Numbered from the stretch's first letter, positions 25,975 to 34,852 are shown. The stretch is DNA of 64,000 bases from Taklimakanibacter albus (GCF_016595235.1 NZ_JAENHL010000008.1:1076624-1140623), one strand, 5' to 3'. Program-made: numbers and translations. The notes: generated by a model from the sequence alone, not told the origin.

Positions 25975-26766
25975 ATGCCTGATCACAGGAAAGAGCGCGC
26001 GCTCGATGCCGCGCAAATCGACCATTTCATCACCCGGGGTTTCGTCCGCCTCGACGAAGCCTTTCCCCGCGCACTCGCAGATGAGGGACGCGCCATTCTC
26101 TGGCGCGATACCGGTTGTGATCCCGCCGATCCTGCAACCTGGACGAAACCCGTCATACGCTTGTGGGACTATGCCCAGGAGCCGTTCCGACGCGCCGCCA
26201 ACACCGAAATGCTGCACCTGGCCTTCGACCAGCTCGTCGGTCAGGGCCGCTGGTTGCCGCGCGGCAGTCTGGGCTCGTTTCCGGTGCGTTTCCCCTCGCT
26301 GGACGATCCCGGCGATGCCGGCTGGCATATCGATGTGAGCTTCATGGCGCCCGGCGGCGACGCAAGCGACTTCATGAGCTGGCGCGCCAATATTGTGTCG
26401 AAGGGTCGGGCGCTGCTGATGCTGTTCCTGTTTTCCGATGTCGGCGAGACGGACGCGCCGACGCGCATCCTGGCCGGGTCGCACCACGATATTGCCCGCC
26501 GGCTGCTGCCGGCAGGCGATGCAGGATTGTCACTCAGGCACCTGGCGGAGACCGGCTTCACGGAAAGCGCGCATCGACCTGAAATGCTGGCGACCGGGCC
26601 TGCCGGAACGGTCTATCTCTGCCATCCGTTCCTGGTTCATGCGGCGCAGCCGCATCAGGGAACACAGCCGCGTTTCATGGCGCAGCCGCCGCTCTTGCCG
26701 AAAGGCACTTTCTCGCTCGATGGTGTCTCTCCGGTGGAACGGGCCATAAAGTTGGCCTTGCCCTAA
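25975..26766 (+). CDS. Phytanoyl-CoA dioxygenase (PhyH) family protein
   Basis: A 263-residue non-haem Fe(II)/2-oxoglutarate oxygenase. The opening DHFITRGFVRLDEAFP is typical of PhyH. The iron ligands are probably in WHIDVSF (H-x-D) and the C-terminal His in YLCHPFLVHAAQPHQG, with the nearby Arg of the TQPRFMAQP segment binding 2-oxoglutarate. It is divergent from the GntR operon and followed by a strong terminator. The substrate is unknown. Confidence 0.82.
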   Translation: MPDHRKERALDAAQIDHFITRGFVRLDEAFPRALADEGRAILWRDTGCDPADPATWTKPVIRLWDYAQEPFRRAANTEMLHLAFDQLVGQGRWLPRGSLGSFPVRFPSLDDPGDAGWHIDVSFMAPGGDASDFMSWRANIVSKGRALLMLFLFSDVGETDAPTRILAGSHHDIARRLLPAGDAGLSLRHLAETGFTESAHRPEMLATGPAGTVYLCHPFLVHAAQPHQGTQPRFMAQPPLLPKGTFSLDGVSPVERAIKLALP

Positions 26767-26770
26767 AATG

Positions 26771-26804
26771 TCAGGCGCCCGACGGGGAATCGGGCGCCTG
26801 ATTT
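26771..26804 (+). terminator. Rho-independent terminator after the PhyH gene
   Basis: A perfect 12-base stem (TCAGGCGCCCGA and its complement) encloses a 7-base loop and is followed by TTT. It lies five bases after the stop codon of the PhyH-family gene. Confidence 0.8.
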
Positions 26805-26943
26805 CTGCATCAGGCGGTTGGAACCTGATGATCGGAAGCCGAAGAACCTGCGGTGCTGGTTGCTTCGACGAGGCATGGCAAAGCTAACACTGGATTTTTT
26901 CCCAAAGATGTCCCGAATGTTGCAGAAGATTTCAGCCGGCGGA

Positions 26944-27492
26944 TCAATTACCCAGCCAGGCCGCAAGGACAGATTGCGCCAATTCCGACGGATTCCGGCC
27001 ATCCGTCGGCACAAAAAGGATACCGTCCTGTTTCTCCTCTGCCATGCGCCGGGCCTGGCGCAGGGTGCGTTCGGCCTGGCTAGCGAGGCCTGAACCAGTC
27101 TCCCTTTGCTCCAGCCGCGCCAGAAGCGTCGCTTCCGCCGCCATGAGGCGGACGATCGTGAAGCGCGCCTGAGGGATAGCTGCAAGGATCCAACGGCGGT
27201 CAAAGCTAAGATGCAGCATGACCCCGGACATGATCAGCCGGCGATGACCGAGCGTGTGGTAAGTCGACCACAGCGCCGCCAGATTGAGGCTCGACACATC
27301 CCGCGTGCCGGGCTTCAGCCTTTCGAGCTCTTCAGCGCTTGGCTTCGGATGGACCCGGTCGAGCTCGTCCGTCTCGATGATCGCGTGCGGCATCCCCGCG
27401 GCGACAAGCATTGCCCCGACCTCCCAGCACAAAGTGGATTTCCCCACCCCTGCCGGTCCGGTGACAAGAAGGATATCGACATCGTCCTGCAT
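26944..27492 (-). CDS. Small P-loop kinase/AAA-type ATPase
   Basis: A 182-residue nucleotide-binding protein beginning with a beta strand and Walker A (GPAGVGKST, residues 12-20), then an acidic ETDELDRVHP loop, a substrate-binding-like region, and a lid segment with LLARLEQRETGSG. The arrangement resembles small-molecule kinases of the shikimate/gluconate/chloramphenicol phosphotransferase type. It lies 48 bases downstream of the two-component sensor gene. The phosphoryl acceptor is unknown. Confidence 0.65.
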   Translation of the reverse strand: MQDDVDILLVTGPAGVGKSTLCWEVGAMLVAAGMPHAIIETDELDRVHPKPSAEELERLKPGTRDVSSLNLAALWSTYHTLGHRRLIMSGVMLHLSFDRRWILAAIPQARFTIVRLMAAEATLLARLEQRETGSGLASQAERTLRQARRMAEEKQDGILFVPTDGRNPSELAQSVLAAWLGN

Positions 27493-27540
27493 GAGATCCA
27501 GGCCTATCCGGATTCGTGCAGGCGCGCAAAAGCGGCTTGC

Positions 27541-28911
27541 TCACCTGAGGCTCAGGGCGCCGAAATCGACCACCGCGCGCAAACCGGGCTGATTATCCTC
27601 GAGCCGCACCTCGATGTCATGAAGCTGGGCCACGGCGGAGACGAGAGCGAGGCCGAGCCCCTGTCCGGGTGTGGTGCGGCTGCGATCGAGCCGATAGAAC
27701 TGGTCGAAGACACGCTCACGCTCCGCCTCGGGAATGCCGGGCCCGTCATCGGCCACAACCGCCGTCAGGCGATCGCCGTTCCCCAGCTCCAGCCTGATGG
27801 TGGAGCCTGCCGGCGTATGCTTGATGGCATTCTCCACGAGATTGGCCAGCATCTGGGTCAAGAGCTCCTCATCGCCCTTGAAGACAACCCCTTGCGCCAC
27901 GGTGGTGCCGAGCGCTTTGCCTTCATCCTCGGCGACGGCACGATAGGAATCCGCCAGCCTCTCGGCCACGGCGGAGAGATGGACCGGCTTGAATGCCGTC
28001 TTGCGGGTGCCGGATTCGATCTGCGCAATGCGCAGCAGGGCTGAGAAGGTGGCGAGAATGGAATCGATCTCGTCGATCGCCTCGCCGATGACCGCCTGAT
28101 ACCCCTCGACCGAACGCCCGACCAGCACACTTTCCTCCAGATGCTGGCGCAAGCGCGCCATCGGCGTGCGCAGATCATGTGCGATATTGGTCGAAACCTG
28201 TTTGAGAAGCTCGAGCAAGGCCTGGTTGCTGTCGAGCATCTGGTTCAGATTCGCCGCGAGCTTGTCGATCTCGTCGGACGTATCATAGACGGGAATACGC
28301 TCCTTGAGCTGCCCGCGCATGATCGCCTTGCTCGTCGCGTTGATGCGGTCGATGCTTCTGAGAAAGCGCTGGCTGATGACGATGCCGGCGAGAATGGACA
28401 GGACCAAAGCCAGGACGGATGCCCAGGCGAAGGCCTCGTTGATCGCCCGCTGAGTGGCGATCGCGCCATAGCCGTCATCGCCCACCAGCAGAAATGAGCC
28501 GTCCGGCAGGTGGCGGCCATAGGCGATCATCTCGTGGTCACCGCGCACCGGGGTCTGTCCGGTCGTCGCCGTATCGAGCGGCTCGGTTCGCCAGCCCTCG
28601 AACGTCTTGATGGTGTCGATATTGCCGGCGAGCCTGCGGCCGGACTGATCGCCGTAATAATAGAGGAAAGACCATTCACCCTTGACGTTTGAACGCGCAT
28701 TCAGCTCCTTCAGCAGCTCGGCGGGACCGGAATCATTGTATTCGTTCACGAGATCGGCGAATTCGACCTCGACGCCGGCACGGATCTGACGGTCCAGCGC
28801 ATGGCCCGATATCCAGCCGGTAACCAGATAAAGAATGAGGAAGGCCGTCGCCGTGACCACCGCATAGGCGGCGGCGAGACGGAAGCTCGCGGTGCGCAGC
28901 AGCCTAAGCAT
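27541..28911 (-). CDS. Sensor histidine kinase of a two-component system
   Basis: A 456-residue membrane sensor. Two membrane helices (residues about 12-34 and 165-190) flank a periplasmic domain of about 130 residues, then HAMP, a HisKA domain with the phosphorylated His in NIAHDLRTPMARLR, and HATPase_c with N, G1 (DDGPGI) and G2 (GQGLGLAL) boxes. Its start overlaps the response-regulator gene by eight bases. The periplasmic domain has no recognised ligand motif. Confidence 0.9.
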   Translation of the reverse strand: MLRLLRTASFRLAAAYAVVTATAFLILYLVTGWISGHALDRQIRAGVEVEFADLVNEYNDSGPAELLKELNARSNVKGEWSFLYYYGDQSGRRLAGNIDTIKTFEGWRTEPLDTATTGQTPVRGDHEMIAYGRHLPDGSFLLVGDDGYGAIATQRAINEAFAWASVLALVLSILAGIVISQRFLRSIDRINATSKAIMRGQLKERIPVYDTSDEIDKLAANLNQMLDSNQALLELLKQVSTNIAHDLRTPMARLRQHLEESVLVGRSVEGYQAVIGEAIDEIDSILATFSALLRIAQIESGTRKTAFKPVHLSAVAERLADSYRAVAEDEGKALGTTVAQGVVFKGDEELLTQMLANLVENAIKHTPAGSTIRLELGNGDRLTAVVADDGPGIPEAERERVFDQFYRLDRSRTTPGQGLGLALVSAVAQLHDIEVRLEDNQPGLRAVVDFGALSLR

Positions 28912-29581
28912 CAGCCCTCAGGCAATAGCCGACACCGCGCAAGGTGCGGATCAGGGTCGTGCTGAAATCCCTATCCACCTTGGCGCGCAGCCGGCTCATA
29001 TGGGTTTCCACCACGCTGGTCTGTGGGTCGAAGTGAAAACCCCAGACCTTCTCGAGCAGCATCGTGCGGGTGACGACGCGGCCGTCGCTGCGCAACAGGA
29101 ATTCCAGGATCTTGAATTCCAAGGGCTGCAACTCGATTCGGCGCCCGGCCCGATAGACCTCACGCGTCAGAAGCCGCATCTCGAGGTCGCAGAAGGACAG
29201 AACCGTTCGTTCCGGCGCGATGGGCGGACGCCGCAATATGGCGGCGAGCCGGGCCAGGAACTCGGCAAAGGCGAAGGGCTTGACGAGATAATCGTCACCG
29301 CCGGCATCGAGCCCCGCCACGCGGTCATCGATGCCATCCATGGTGGTCAGGAACATGACCGGCGGATGCGGCCCCGCCGCATGCAGCGTCTTCACCACGC
29401 TGAGACCGTCAATACCGGGCAGCATGCGGTCGATCACCAAGGCGTCATATTTCCGGCTCGCGGCGAGCAGCAACCCGTCGCGGCCATTGTCGGCATGCTC
29501 ACTCTCATAACCATGCTCGCGCAGGCCGCGGCGAATGTAATCCGCCGTATGCTGATCATCTTCGATGATGAGAAGCTTCAT
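28904..29581 (-). CDS. OmpR/PhoB-family response regulator
   Basis: A 225-residue regulator. The receiver domain shows the acidic pair EDD near residue 7, the phospho-acceptor Asp in LVIDRMLPGIDG, the conserved Thr in MFLTTMD and Lys in YLVKPF. The C-terminal winged helix (residues about 128-222) has ELQPLEFKILEFLLR and VETHMSRLRAKVD. It is upstream of and overlaps its kinase gene, making them a certain pair. Target genes are not evident. Confidence 0.92.
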   Translation of the reverse strand: MKLLIIEDDQHTADYIRRGLREHGYESEHADNGRDGLLLAASRKYDALVIDRMLPGIDGLSVVKTLHAAGPHPPVMFLTTMDGIDDRVAGLDAGGDDYLVKPFAFAEFLARLAAILRRPPIAPERTVLSFCDLEMRLLTREVYRAGRRIELQPLEFKILEFLLRSDGRVVTRTMLLEKVWGFHFDPQTSVVETHMSRLRAKVDRDFSTTLIRTLRGVGYCLRADA

Positions 29582-29613
29582 GCCGCACCATTGTGCTTCT
29601 ATCTCTTAGTTTT

Positions 29614-29661
29614 GCGCATCGGTTTCCCGAAAACCGCTTCACACCTTTCGGGCCGATGCTC
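29614..29661. repeat. Dispersed palindromic repeat, first copy
   Basis: A 48-base element beginning GCGCATCGGTTTCCCGAAAA and ending GGGCCGATGCTC, with complementary ends GCATCGG and CCGATGC. It shares structure and much sequence with the copy at 35380-35428. This type (CCGAAAACCGCTTC core) is a common intergenic repeat in Rhizobiales. It lies upstream of the response regulator gene in a 218-base gap that otherwise shows nothing clear. Confidence 0.7.
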
Positions 29662-29799
29662 CAACGCCTCCGATGCGGGGCGCACTATACAAGCCGGCCC
29701 GAGTTCCGCCCTACATACAATTTCGTAAGGATCGTTCCTTGTTTCCGCCGGACGGCGGGCGCCTCGTGAGGGCTCTCATCACTTCGACAGGAGCCCATC

Positions 29800-30129
29800 A
29801 TGAAAGTCGTCGCTCTCCTTCTTGCCATGATCTGTCCGACCACGGTGCCGCAACTGCGCATGATGGCCGAAGCGGCATTCAATGACCTGCGGCTGGCCAG
29901 GTTGGCGGCGGTAACCATCGGCGAGATTGCGGCGGACTGCCTGAGCCTCAATCTGAGCTCGGGCCTCGTCGCAACAGCCTGGGTCTTGGGCGCGCTCCTC
30001 GCGGCAGCCTTGTTCCTGCAGCTGGCGCGGGAGCGCCAGGCCCCTCGCGGGCATCGGGTGGTCGCGACATTCACCAGCGTTGCCGCGGCGCTGCTGTCGC
30101 CGGCGCTCTGGTCGATCGATCTGATGTGA
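29800..30129 (+). CDS. Small predicted membrane protein of unknown function
   Basis: A 109-residue protein starting MKVVALLLAMICP behind a good AGGAG ribosome-binding site (seven bases). A hydrophobic N-terminus could be a signal or anchor, and a stronger helix (TAWVLGALLAAALFLQLA) lies at residues about 60-77. A third hydrophobic stretch is near the C-terminus. It ends two bases before the convergent anti-sigma gene. No family is recognised, and the hypothetical status is real. Confidence 0.5.
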   Translation: MKVVALLLAMICPTTVPQLRMMAEAAFNDLRLARLAAVTIGEIAADCLSLNLSSGLVATAWVLGALLAAALFLQLARERQAPRGHRVVATFTSVAAALLSPALWSIDLM

Positions 30130-30131
30130 TT

Positions 30132-30893
30132 TCAGGGCGACTTGCTCAGCGCGTCCAGTTCCGCCTGGCCTTCGATCGCAGGCCCGGCGCCCAGCGCATT
30201 CAGGAAGGCGTCCAGCGTTTCCGCCGACGAGGCGGGCTTGTAGGCATCGGCGCCGCCGCCACTGGTGCGCAGCGCCAGATCGATGCTCCATGCGCCGGCG
30301 CTGCGGCAGGCCACGGCCAGATGATCGCCCTTTTCCGGCCCGGCGATCGCGAATTCACGGCAAAGAACCTGGTCGCCGCGATAGAAGGAGCTGGTCATGG
30401 AGACCTCCTCACCCGCGTTCAGATGCGCCTTCTCGCCCGAAGGAAGCTTCGACAGGATGGCCGCCAGCTCAGGATCGGCGATGCCGGCGACCTGGTAATA
30501 ACCTTGCTTCGGCGCCCCGCCCGAGGCCAGCCAGTAGCCGAGAACACCCGCGACCAAGGCCAGGAACGAAGCGGCGATCGGCATGGCCCAATGGCCGAAA
30601 GGAGAGACGGACAGCGCGGCCTTGCGGGGACGTAAGGGCGTGACGGTAGCCGAAGCCGGCGCCGCCTTGCGGATCATCGCCTCGACGGAGGCCTTCAGAT
30701 TGTCCGGCACCGGCTCATGCGTCCGCGCCTTCACGCTTTCGGCGGTGAGCGCTCCTGTACGCACAAACAAAGCGACACGCCGGGCGAGATCCGGCCGGCT
30801 GGACAAAACCTCGACAAGACGCGCCGACCGCTCCGGCGCCAGCTCGCCGTCGGCATAGGCCATCAATTCCTCGTCGCTGAAATCGTCAGTCAT
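30132..30893 (-). CDS. Anti-sigma factor, single-pass membrane protein
   Basis: A 253-residue protein. The N-terminal cytoplasmic part (DDFSDEELMAYADGELAPER) is the typical anti-sigma entry, without an obvious zinc-binding HxxxCxxC. One membrane helix (MPIAASFLALVAGVLGYWLA) lies at about residues 91-110, followed by a periplasmic domain of about 140 residues. The start ATG overlaps the end of the ECF sigma gene (ATGACTGA), so it is made together with the sigma factor it is expected to hold at the membrane. Confidence 0.85.
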   Translation of the reverse strand: MTDDFSDEELMAYADGELAPERSARLVEVLSSRPDLARRVALFVRTGALTAESVKARTHEPVPDNLKASVEAMIRKAAPASATVTPLRPRKAALSVSPFGHWAMPIAASFLALVAGVLGYWLASGGAPKQGYYQVAGIADPELAAILSKLPSGEKAHLNAGEEVSMTSSFYRGDQVLCREFAIAGPEKGDHLAVACRSAGAWSIDLALRTSGGGADAYKPASSAETLDAFLNALGAGPAIEGQAELDALSKSP

Positions 30894-31434
30894 CGATCTT
30901 AACCTTGTCCTGGGCCGATGAACGGCCCGCGGCATCGTTTATTCCCGTCGCAACGGCAATATTCGCCCGGGCGCGCGCCAGGCGGCTCATCACCGTGCCG
31001 ATCGGAATGCCCAATATGCCGGCCGCCTCGCGATAGGAAAGTTCCTCAACGCAAACGAGGAGCAGCACCTCGCGCTGCTCGTCCGGCAGCTTTCCGATCG
31101 CCTCCCAGACATCGGAAAGCAGCAGCCGGTGTTCCGGCGTCGTGCCGGCATCGCCCGTGAGCTTGCCCTCATAGAGCTCGATATCGTCCTTGGGCCCGGC
31201 GGTCCGGTCGCGGCGTAACTGGTCGATCCATAAATTGCGCAAGATGCGGAACATCCAGGCATCGAACCTAGTACCCGGCTCGAAAGAGGCAGCATTGGCG
31301 ATGGCTCTTTCGCAGGCCAATTGCACGAGATCATCGGCTGTGTCGGGCGCACGACAAAGCGAGATCGCGAAACGGCGCAGATTGGGCAGAAACGCGATGA
31401 GCCGGTCGCCGAAATCGTCAGAAAGTCCCGCCAT
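30886..31434 (-). CDS. ECF-type RNA polymerase sigma factor
   Basis: A 182-residue sigma factor with region 2 (DTADDLVQLACERAIANA, FDAWMFRILRNLWIDQLRR) and region 4 (LPDEQREVLLLVCVEELSYREAAGILGIPIGTVMSRLARAR). No region 1 or 3 is present, as usual for ECF proteins. It overlaps its anti-sigma gene by eight bases and is divergent from the Asp-rich subtilase gene, with 143 bases between. It could be autoregulated, but no convincing ECF promoter motif was found in that gap. Confidence 0.9.
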   Translation of the reverse strand: MAGLSDDFGDRLIAFLPNLRRFAISLCRAPDTADDLVQLACERAIANAASFEPGTRFDAWMFRILRNLWIDQLRRDRTAGPKDDIELYEGKLTGDAGTTPEHRLLLSDVWEAIGKLPDEQREVLLLVCVEELSYREAAGILGIPIGTVMSRLARARANIAVATGINDAAGRSSAQDKVKIDD

Positions 31435-31577
31435 GCAATCCTTGGAAAATCTTTCCGCCAGTTGGAATAGTTGATCTCAGGATCCGTTATCAATAAATCC
31501 TGCGGCTGACCGGATCGCATGACCTTGCCGCCAAGGCAAGCCCGGAGACGTCGAAGGGTCAATATGTGGAGAATGCG

Positions 31578-32990
31578 ATGAACGAGCCGTCCAGACAGAT
31601 CAAAAGATTGTGTGCGGTGCTGTGCGGACTGGCGATCTTCACCATTGGTCCGTCGTTGTTGGGCAACGGCGCCGACGGATTCGGCCTCGTCAAACCCGCC
31701 TTCGCGGATGATGACGGTGACGATGGCGGCGACGACGGCGGGGACGACGGCGATGATGGGGACGACGGTCGCGGCGACGATGACGACGACGCGGATGATG
31801 ACGAGGATGACCGGCCGGGCATCGGCAGGTCGCGGACGAAGACCAACTTCAACAACCGCAACCGCCCCTCCCGCATGGAACGGCGCCGGGTCGCGGCGCC
31901 GGCACCCTTGCGCTTCGCGCGTGCCGAGCTGGTCGGGCGCGATCTCACGCCTGCGGCTCTGGCGCGATTGACCCGCGAAGGCTATGTGGTTCTCGAGCAG
32001 GCCACGCTCACCGAAGGGCGGACCGTCCATCGCCTACGCATTCCCCGGCGGGTGACGCTGGCTCAGGCGCGGGCCCGCGTCCAGGCGGAGGCCCCCCAGG
32101 CCGCCGTCGATCTCAATCACTATTACCGGCCCAATATCGGCGACTCCTGCGGTGCGGGCGAGTGCCTGGCGCGCCGGATGATCGGCTGGACGCCGGTGAA
32201 CGACAACGCACAATCCTGCAACAGCGGCGGCATCCGCATCGGCATGATCGACACGGCGATCAATGCAAAACACGATGCGCTGGCGGGCAGCAAGGTCGAA
32301 GTGAAACGGCTCGCGGCCGCGACGCTGCCCGCCTCCGGCAGGCAGCATGGCACAGCCATCGCCGCCTTGCTCATCGGTGATGCCGATGGCCGCTCTCCCG
32401 GCCTTTTGCCGGGCGCCGAGCTGATCGCGGTCGACACATTCCACCAGCGGTCAGGCCAGGGCGATGTTTCCGATGTCTACAGCCTCGTCAAGGCGCTCGA
32501 CTATCTCGAAAGCCGCGACGTGGCGATCATCAATATGAGCCTCTCCGGCCCGGCCAACAGCGTGCTGGAGAGCGCCGTCAAGCGCCTGGCGGAAGAAGGT
32601 ATCGTGCTGGTGGCGGCGGCCGGCAATGACGGTCCCAAGGCAAAACCCGTCTATCCGGCGGCCTATCCCGAAGTCGTCGCCGTCACTGCGGTCGACCGGC
32701 AGAAGCGCGCCTATCGGCGTGCCGTCAGAGGGCCGCATATCGATCTCGCCGCACCCGGCGTCGATGTCTGGATCGCCGCCTCGGTCCAGGGCACTCGGCC
32801 GCGCACCGGCACGTCCTTCGCCGCGCCCTTCGTCACGGCGGCGATAGCACTCGCCCGCAAGAACGATCCCGAAGCCCGCATGGAAGACATTCTCTCCCGC
32901 CTCACGACGACGGCCGAGGATCTGGGCGCGCCGGGCCGCGACGATACCTTCGGCTGGGGCCTGCTCAATCCCAAGGGGTTGTGCGACTGA
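31578..32990 (+). CDS. Secreted subtilisin-like (S8) serine protease with Asp-rich linker
   Basis: A 470-residue exported protease. The signal peptide ends near residue 43 (KPAFA). Residues 44-79 are almost only Asp and Gly with some Glu/Ala/Arg, likely to be disordered and able to bind calcium. A basic segment and a propeptide-like domain follow to about residue 185. The S8 triad is intact: Asp225 (GMIDTA), His257 (GRQHGTA) and Ser413 (GTSFAAP), with Asn350 for the oxyanion hole. GTG at 31566 could start it, but ATG 31578 has GGAG seven bases before. It faces the sigma/anti-sigma pair. Confidence 0.87.
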   Translation: MNEPSRQIKRLCAVLCGLAIFTIGPSLLGNGADGFGLVKPAFADDDGDDGGDDGGDDGDDGDDGRGDDDDDADDDEDDRPGIGRSRTKTNFNNRNRPSRMERRRVAAPAPLRFARAELVGRDLTPAALARLTREGYVVLEQATLTEGRTVHRLRIPRRVTLAQARARVQAEAPQAAVDLNHYYRPNIGDSCGAGECLARRMIGWTPVNDNAQSCNSGGIRIGMIDTAINAKHDALAGSKVEVKRLAAATLPASGRQHGTAIAALLIGDADGRSPGLLPGAELIAVDTFHQRSGQGDVSDVYSLVKALDYLESRDVAIINMSLSGPANSVLESAVKRLAEEGIVLVAAAGNDGPKAKPVYPAAYPEVVAVTAVDRQKRAYRRAVRGPHIDLAAPGVDVWIAASVQGTRPRTGTSFAAPFVTAAIALARKNDPEARMEDILSRLTTTAEDLGAPGRDDTFGWGLLNPKGLCD

Positions 32991-33006
32991 AGAAGGTAGA
33001 CGGCGC

Positions 33007-33026
33007 CATCCCCCGCACGGGGGATG
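33007..33026. promoter_or_regulatory. 20-bp CATCCCCC dyad upstream of the LuxR-type gene
   Basis: CATCCCCC, GCAC, GGGGGATG forms a perfect 8-base inverted repeat. It lies 16 bases after the protease stop and 62 bases before the LuxR-type start. It has no proper T-tract, so an operator is more likely than a terminator, although both roles are possible. A related dyad occurs at the same distance before the next gene. Confidence 0.6.
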
Positions 33027-33088
33027 TTATTGCCCTGGATTTCCTGTCTGGTCTCTGAAAAGCTGATTGGCAGACGGGGAATGGACCA

Positions 33089-34258
33089 ATGCGCTCAGAC
33101 ATGTCGGCGGATCAGCTTTCCGCTGCAATCGGCAAGATCTATGACAGCGCGGTCGAACCTGCCTTGTGGCCAGAAGCTCTCGAAGCCTGCTGCGGTCTGA
33201 TCGGCGCAACATTCGGCGGCATAGATCTGTATGATCTGGAGAACCAGAAGAAGAGCTACACCGCACGGTGGGGCGGCGATCCCTACTGGATGGATCTCCT
33301 CCACTCCAAATATGCCAGGCTGGACCCGTTCTGGGAGATCTATCCCACTTTTGAGGTCGGCGATGTCGCCAATACGGCGATCCTTCTGGAGCGTTTAGGC
33401 GCCGACGAGGACGAGATTCGGCAACTCCCCTTCTTTACCGAGTGGGCGGAACCTGCCGGCTATCGCGATGTCGCCGCAGGTATTCTCTTGCGCAGCCCGA
33501 CACGCAGCGGGACATTCGAACTCTATACGCCGCCAAGCCGCGCTCCCGTCGGGCCGGATGATCTTGCCGTCGTCTCGTTATTGACACCTCATATGCGGCG
33601 CGCGGTCTCCATTGGTGACCTTTTGGGCATGCGTTCGCTTGCGACATCGACATTCGAGACAATCCTCGAAACCCTGCTGGTCGGCGTCGTGCTGGTCGAT
33701 GCGTCCGGCCGCATTCTCTATTCCAATCACTCGGCCCGAACTATGTTCAGCGCCGGCAAGCCGGTGCTTTCGCAGCGTGGCGTGCTGGCGGCGCAGGACA
33801 TCAACGCGAGCACGGCGATCAGGGAAGCGATCAATCGCGCTGCCCTGGATGAAAGCGAGCTCGGATATGGCGGCATTGGCGTGCCGATCAGGAGTCTCGA
33901 ACCGCACGATCCCCTGCACGCCGTCGCCCATGTGCTGCCGCTGAAATCGGGAATGTTGCGTCCTGGCCTCTCGCTGGGCGCCGCAACCGCCATTTTCATC
34001 ACCCCGCTCGCGGAACATGTGTCGCCTCCCTTCGACGCACTCGTCGCCCTTTACGATCTGACGCCAATGGAAGCGCGCGTGATGATCGAAATTGCCTCAG
34101 GCAAGAACCGCGCGGCATCCGCGACGGCACTGGGCATAGCCGACTCGACCGTCAAGACCCATCTTACCCGCGTGTTTGCGAAGACGAGAACCGCCGAGCA
34201 GTCGGAGCTGGCGAAGCTCGTCGCCAGCCTCACTTCGCCGGCCGTCATCCGCTCCTAA
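33089..34258 (+). CDS. LuxR-type helix-turn-helix regulator with PAS-like sensory region
   Basis: A 389-residue regulator with a C-terminal GerE/LuxR helix-turn-helix (LTPMEARVMIEIASGKNRAA then ADSTVKTHLTRVFAKTRT). The N-terminal part (PALWPEALEACCGLIGATFG) and a central PAS-like block (GVVLVDASGRILYSNHSA) replace the acyl-homoserine-lactone domain, so it is not a classical quorum-sensing receptor. This architecture is frequent in rhizobia, with unknown ligands. The 20-bp dyad upstream suggests autoregulation. Confidence 0.82.
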   Translation: MRSDMSADQLSAAIGKIYDSAVEPALWPEALEACCGLIGATFGGIDLYDLENQKKSYTARWGGDPYWMDLLHSKYARLDPFWEIYPTFEVGDVANTAILLERLGADEDEIRQLPFFTEWAEPAGYRDVAAGILLRSPTRSGTFELYTPPSRAPVGPDDLAVVSLLTPHMRRAVSIGDLLGMRSLATSTFETILETLLVGVVLVDASGRILYSNHSARTMFSAGKPVLSQRGVLAAQDINASTAIREAINRAALDESELGYGGIGVPIRSLEPHDPLHAVAHVLPLKSGMLRPGLSLGAATAIFITPLAEHVSPPFDALVALYDLTPMEARVMIEIASGKNRAASATALGIADSTVKTHLTRVFAKTRTAEQSELAKLVASLTSPAVIRS

Positions 34259-34266
34259 CCGGCCAA

Positions 34267-34286
34267 CATCCCCCGCGCGGCGGACG
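34267..34286. promoter_or_regulatory. Second, degenerate copy of the CATCCCCC dyad
   Basis: CATCCCCC, GCGC, GGCGGACG keeps the left arm of the 33007-33026 dyad exactly and six of eight bases of the right arm. It lies nine bases after the LuxR-type gene and 62 bases before the next start codon. TACCAT at 34308-34313 could be a -10 element downstream of it. Confidence 0.5.
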
Positions 34287-34348
34287 ACAGATGCCGTTCG
34301 GGCAAACTACCATGACCGACGAGGGAGGGCTTCTCATCGGAGTAAACC

Positions 34349-34834
34349 ATGTTCGATTTCAGGCGTGTTCGTCGAAACATCGCGATCATGGCGGCGGCGC
34401 TCACCGCAGGGCTGACTTTCGCTAGCGAAGCGGAAGCGGGCGGCAAGGGCAAGCCGCCCAAGATCGGAAACCAGCAGAATAGCCGCGGCAATCACTATCA
34501 GGATCATCGCAACGACCATTATCAGGATCATCGATCGCAACAGGATGATCGCAATTTCGGCGGCGCGGCCAGCTCCGGCATTCGAATCAGGTGCATCCTT
34601 CCGTTTTGCGGCCACAGCTTCACGCCAAATGCGCCGTCACATTATCAAGATCACCGCAACGACCCGCCGCACTATCAAGACCACCGTAACGATCCGGTCG
34701 GCGGACGCCCACGACATCCCCGCGATCCGGGCTATCAGAATCCATACATGCCGAACGGCAAGGCGAAACGCGCGTCGCCGGTAAAGTACAAGAAGAAGCA
34801 GGTGAAAGCCGGGCGGAAGAAACGGCCTCTGTGA
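34349..34834 (+). CDS. Secreted protein with HYQDHR repeats
   Basis: A 161-residue protein with a signal peptide (hydrophobic 11-24, ASEAEA cleavage near residue 30). HYQDHR occurs four times, at residues 49-54, 57-62, 98-103 and 108-113, mostly extended to HYQDHRND. Cys82 and Cys87 lie between the two repeat pairs. The C-terminal 25 residues are very basic (KYKKKQVKAGRKKRPL). No known domain is recognised. His/Asp-rich repeats could bind metal. It has GGAG seven bases before the start and lies directly after the LuxR-type gene. Confidence 0.75.
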   Translation: MFDFRRVRRNIAIMAAALTAGLTFASEAEAGGKGKPPKIGNQQNSRGNHYQDHRNDHYQDHRSQQDDRNFGGAASSGIRIRCILPFCGHSFTPNAPSHYQDHRNDPPHYQDHRNDPVGGRPRHPRDPGYQNPYMPNGKAKRASPVKYKKKQVKAGRKKRPL

Positions 34835-34852
34835 AGCCAAAATGAAAAATGA

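Noticed and set aside
30990-32030. Minus-strand open frame of about 346 codons across the sigma/protease gap
   Set aside because: Overlaps the ECF sigma gene in another frame and the protease gene antisense; composition reflects the Asp-rich repeat of the protease.
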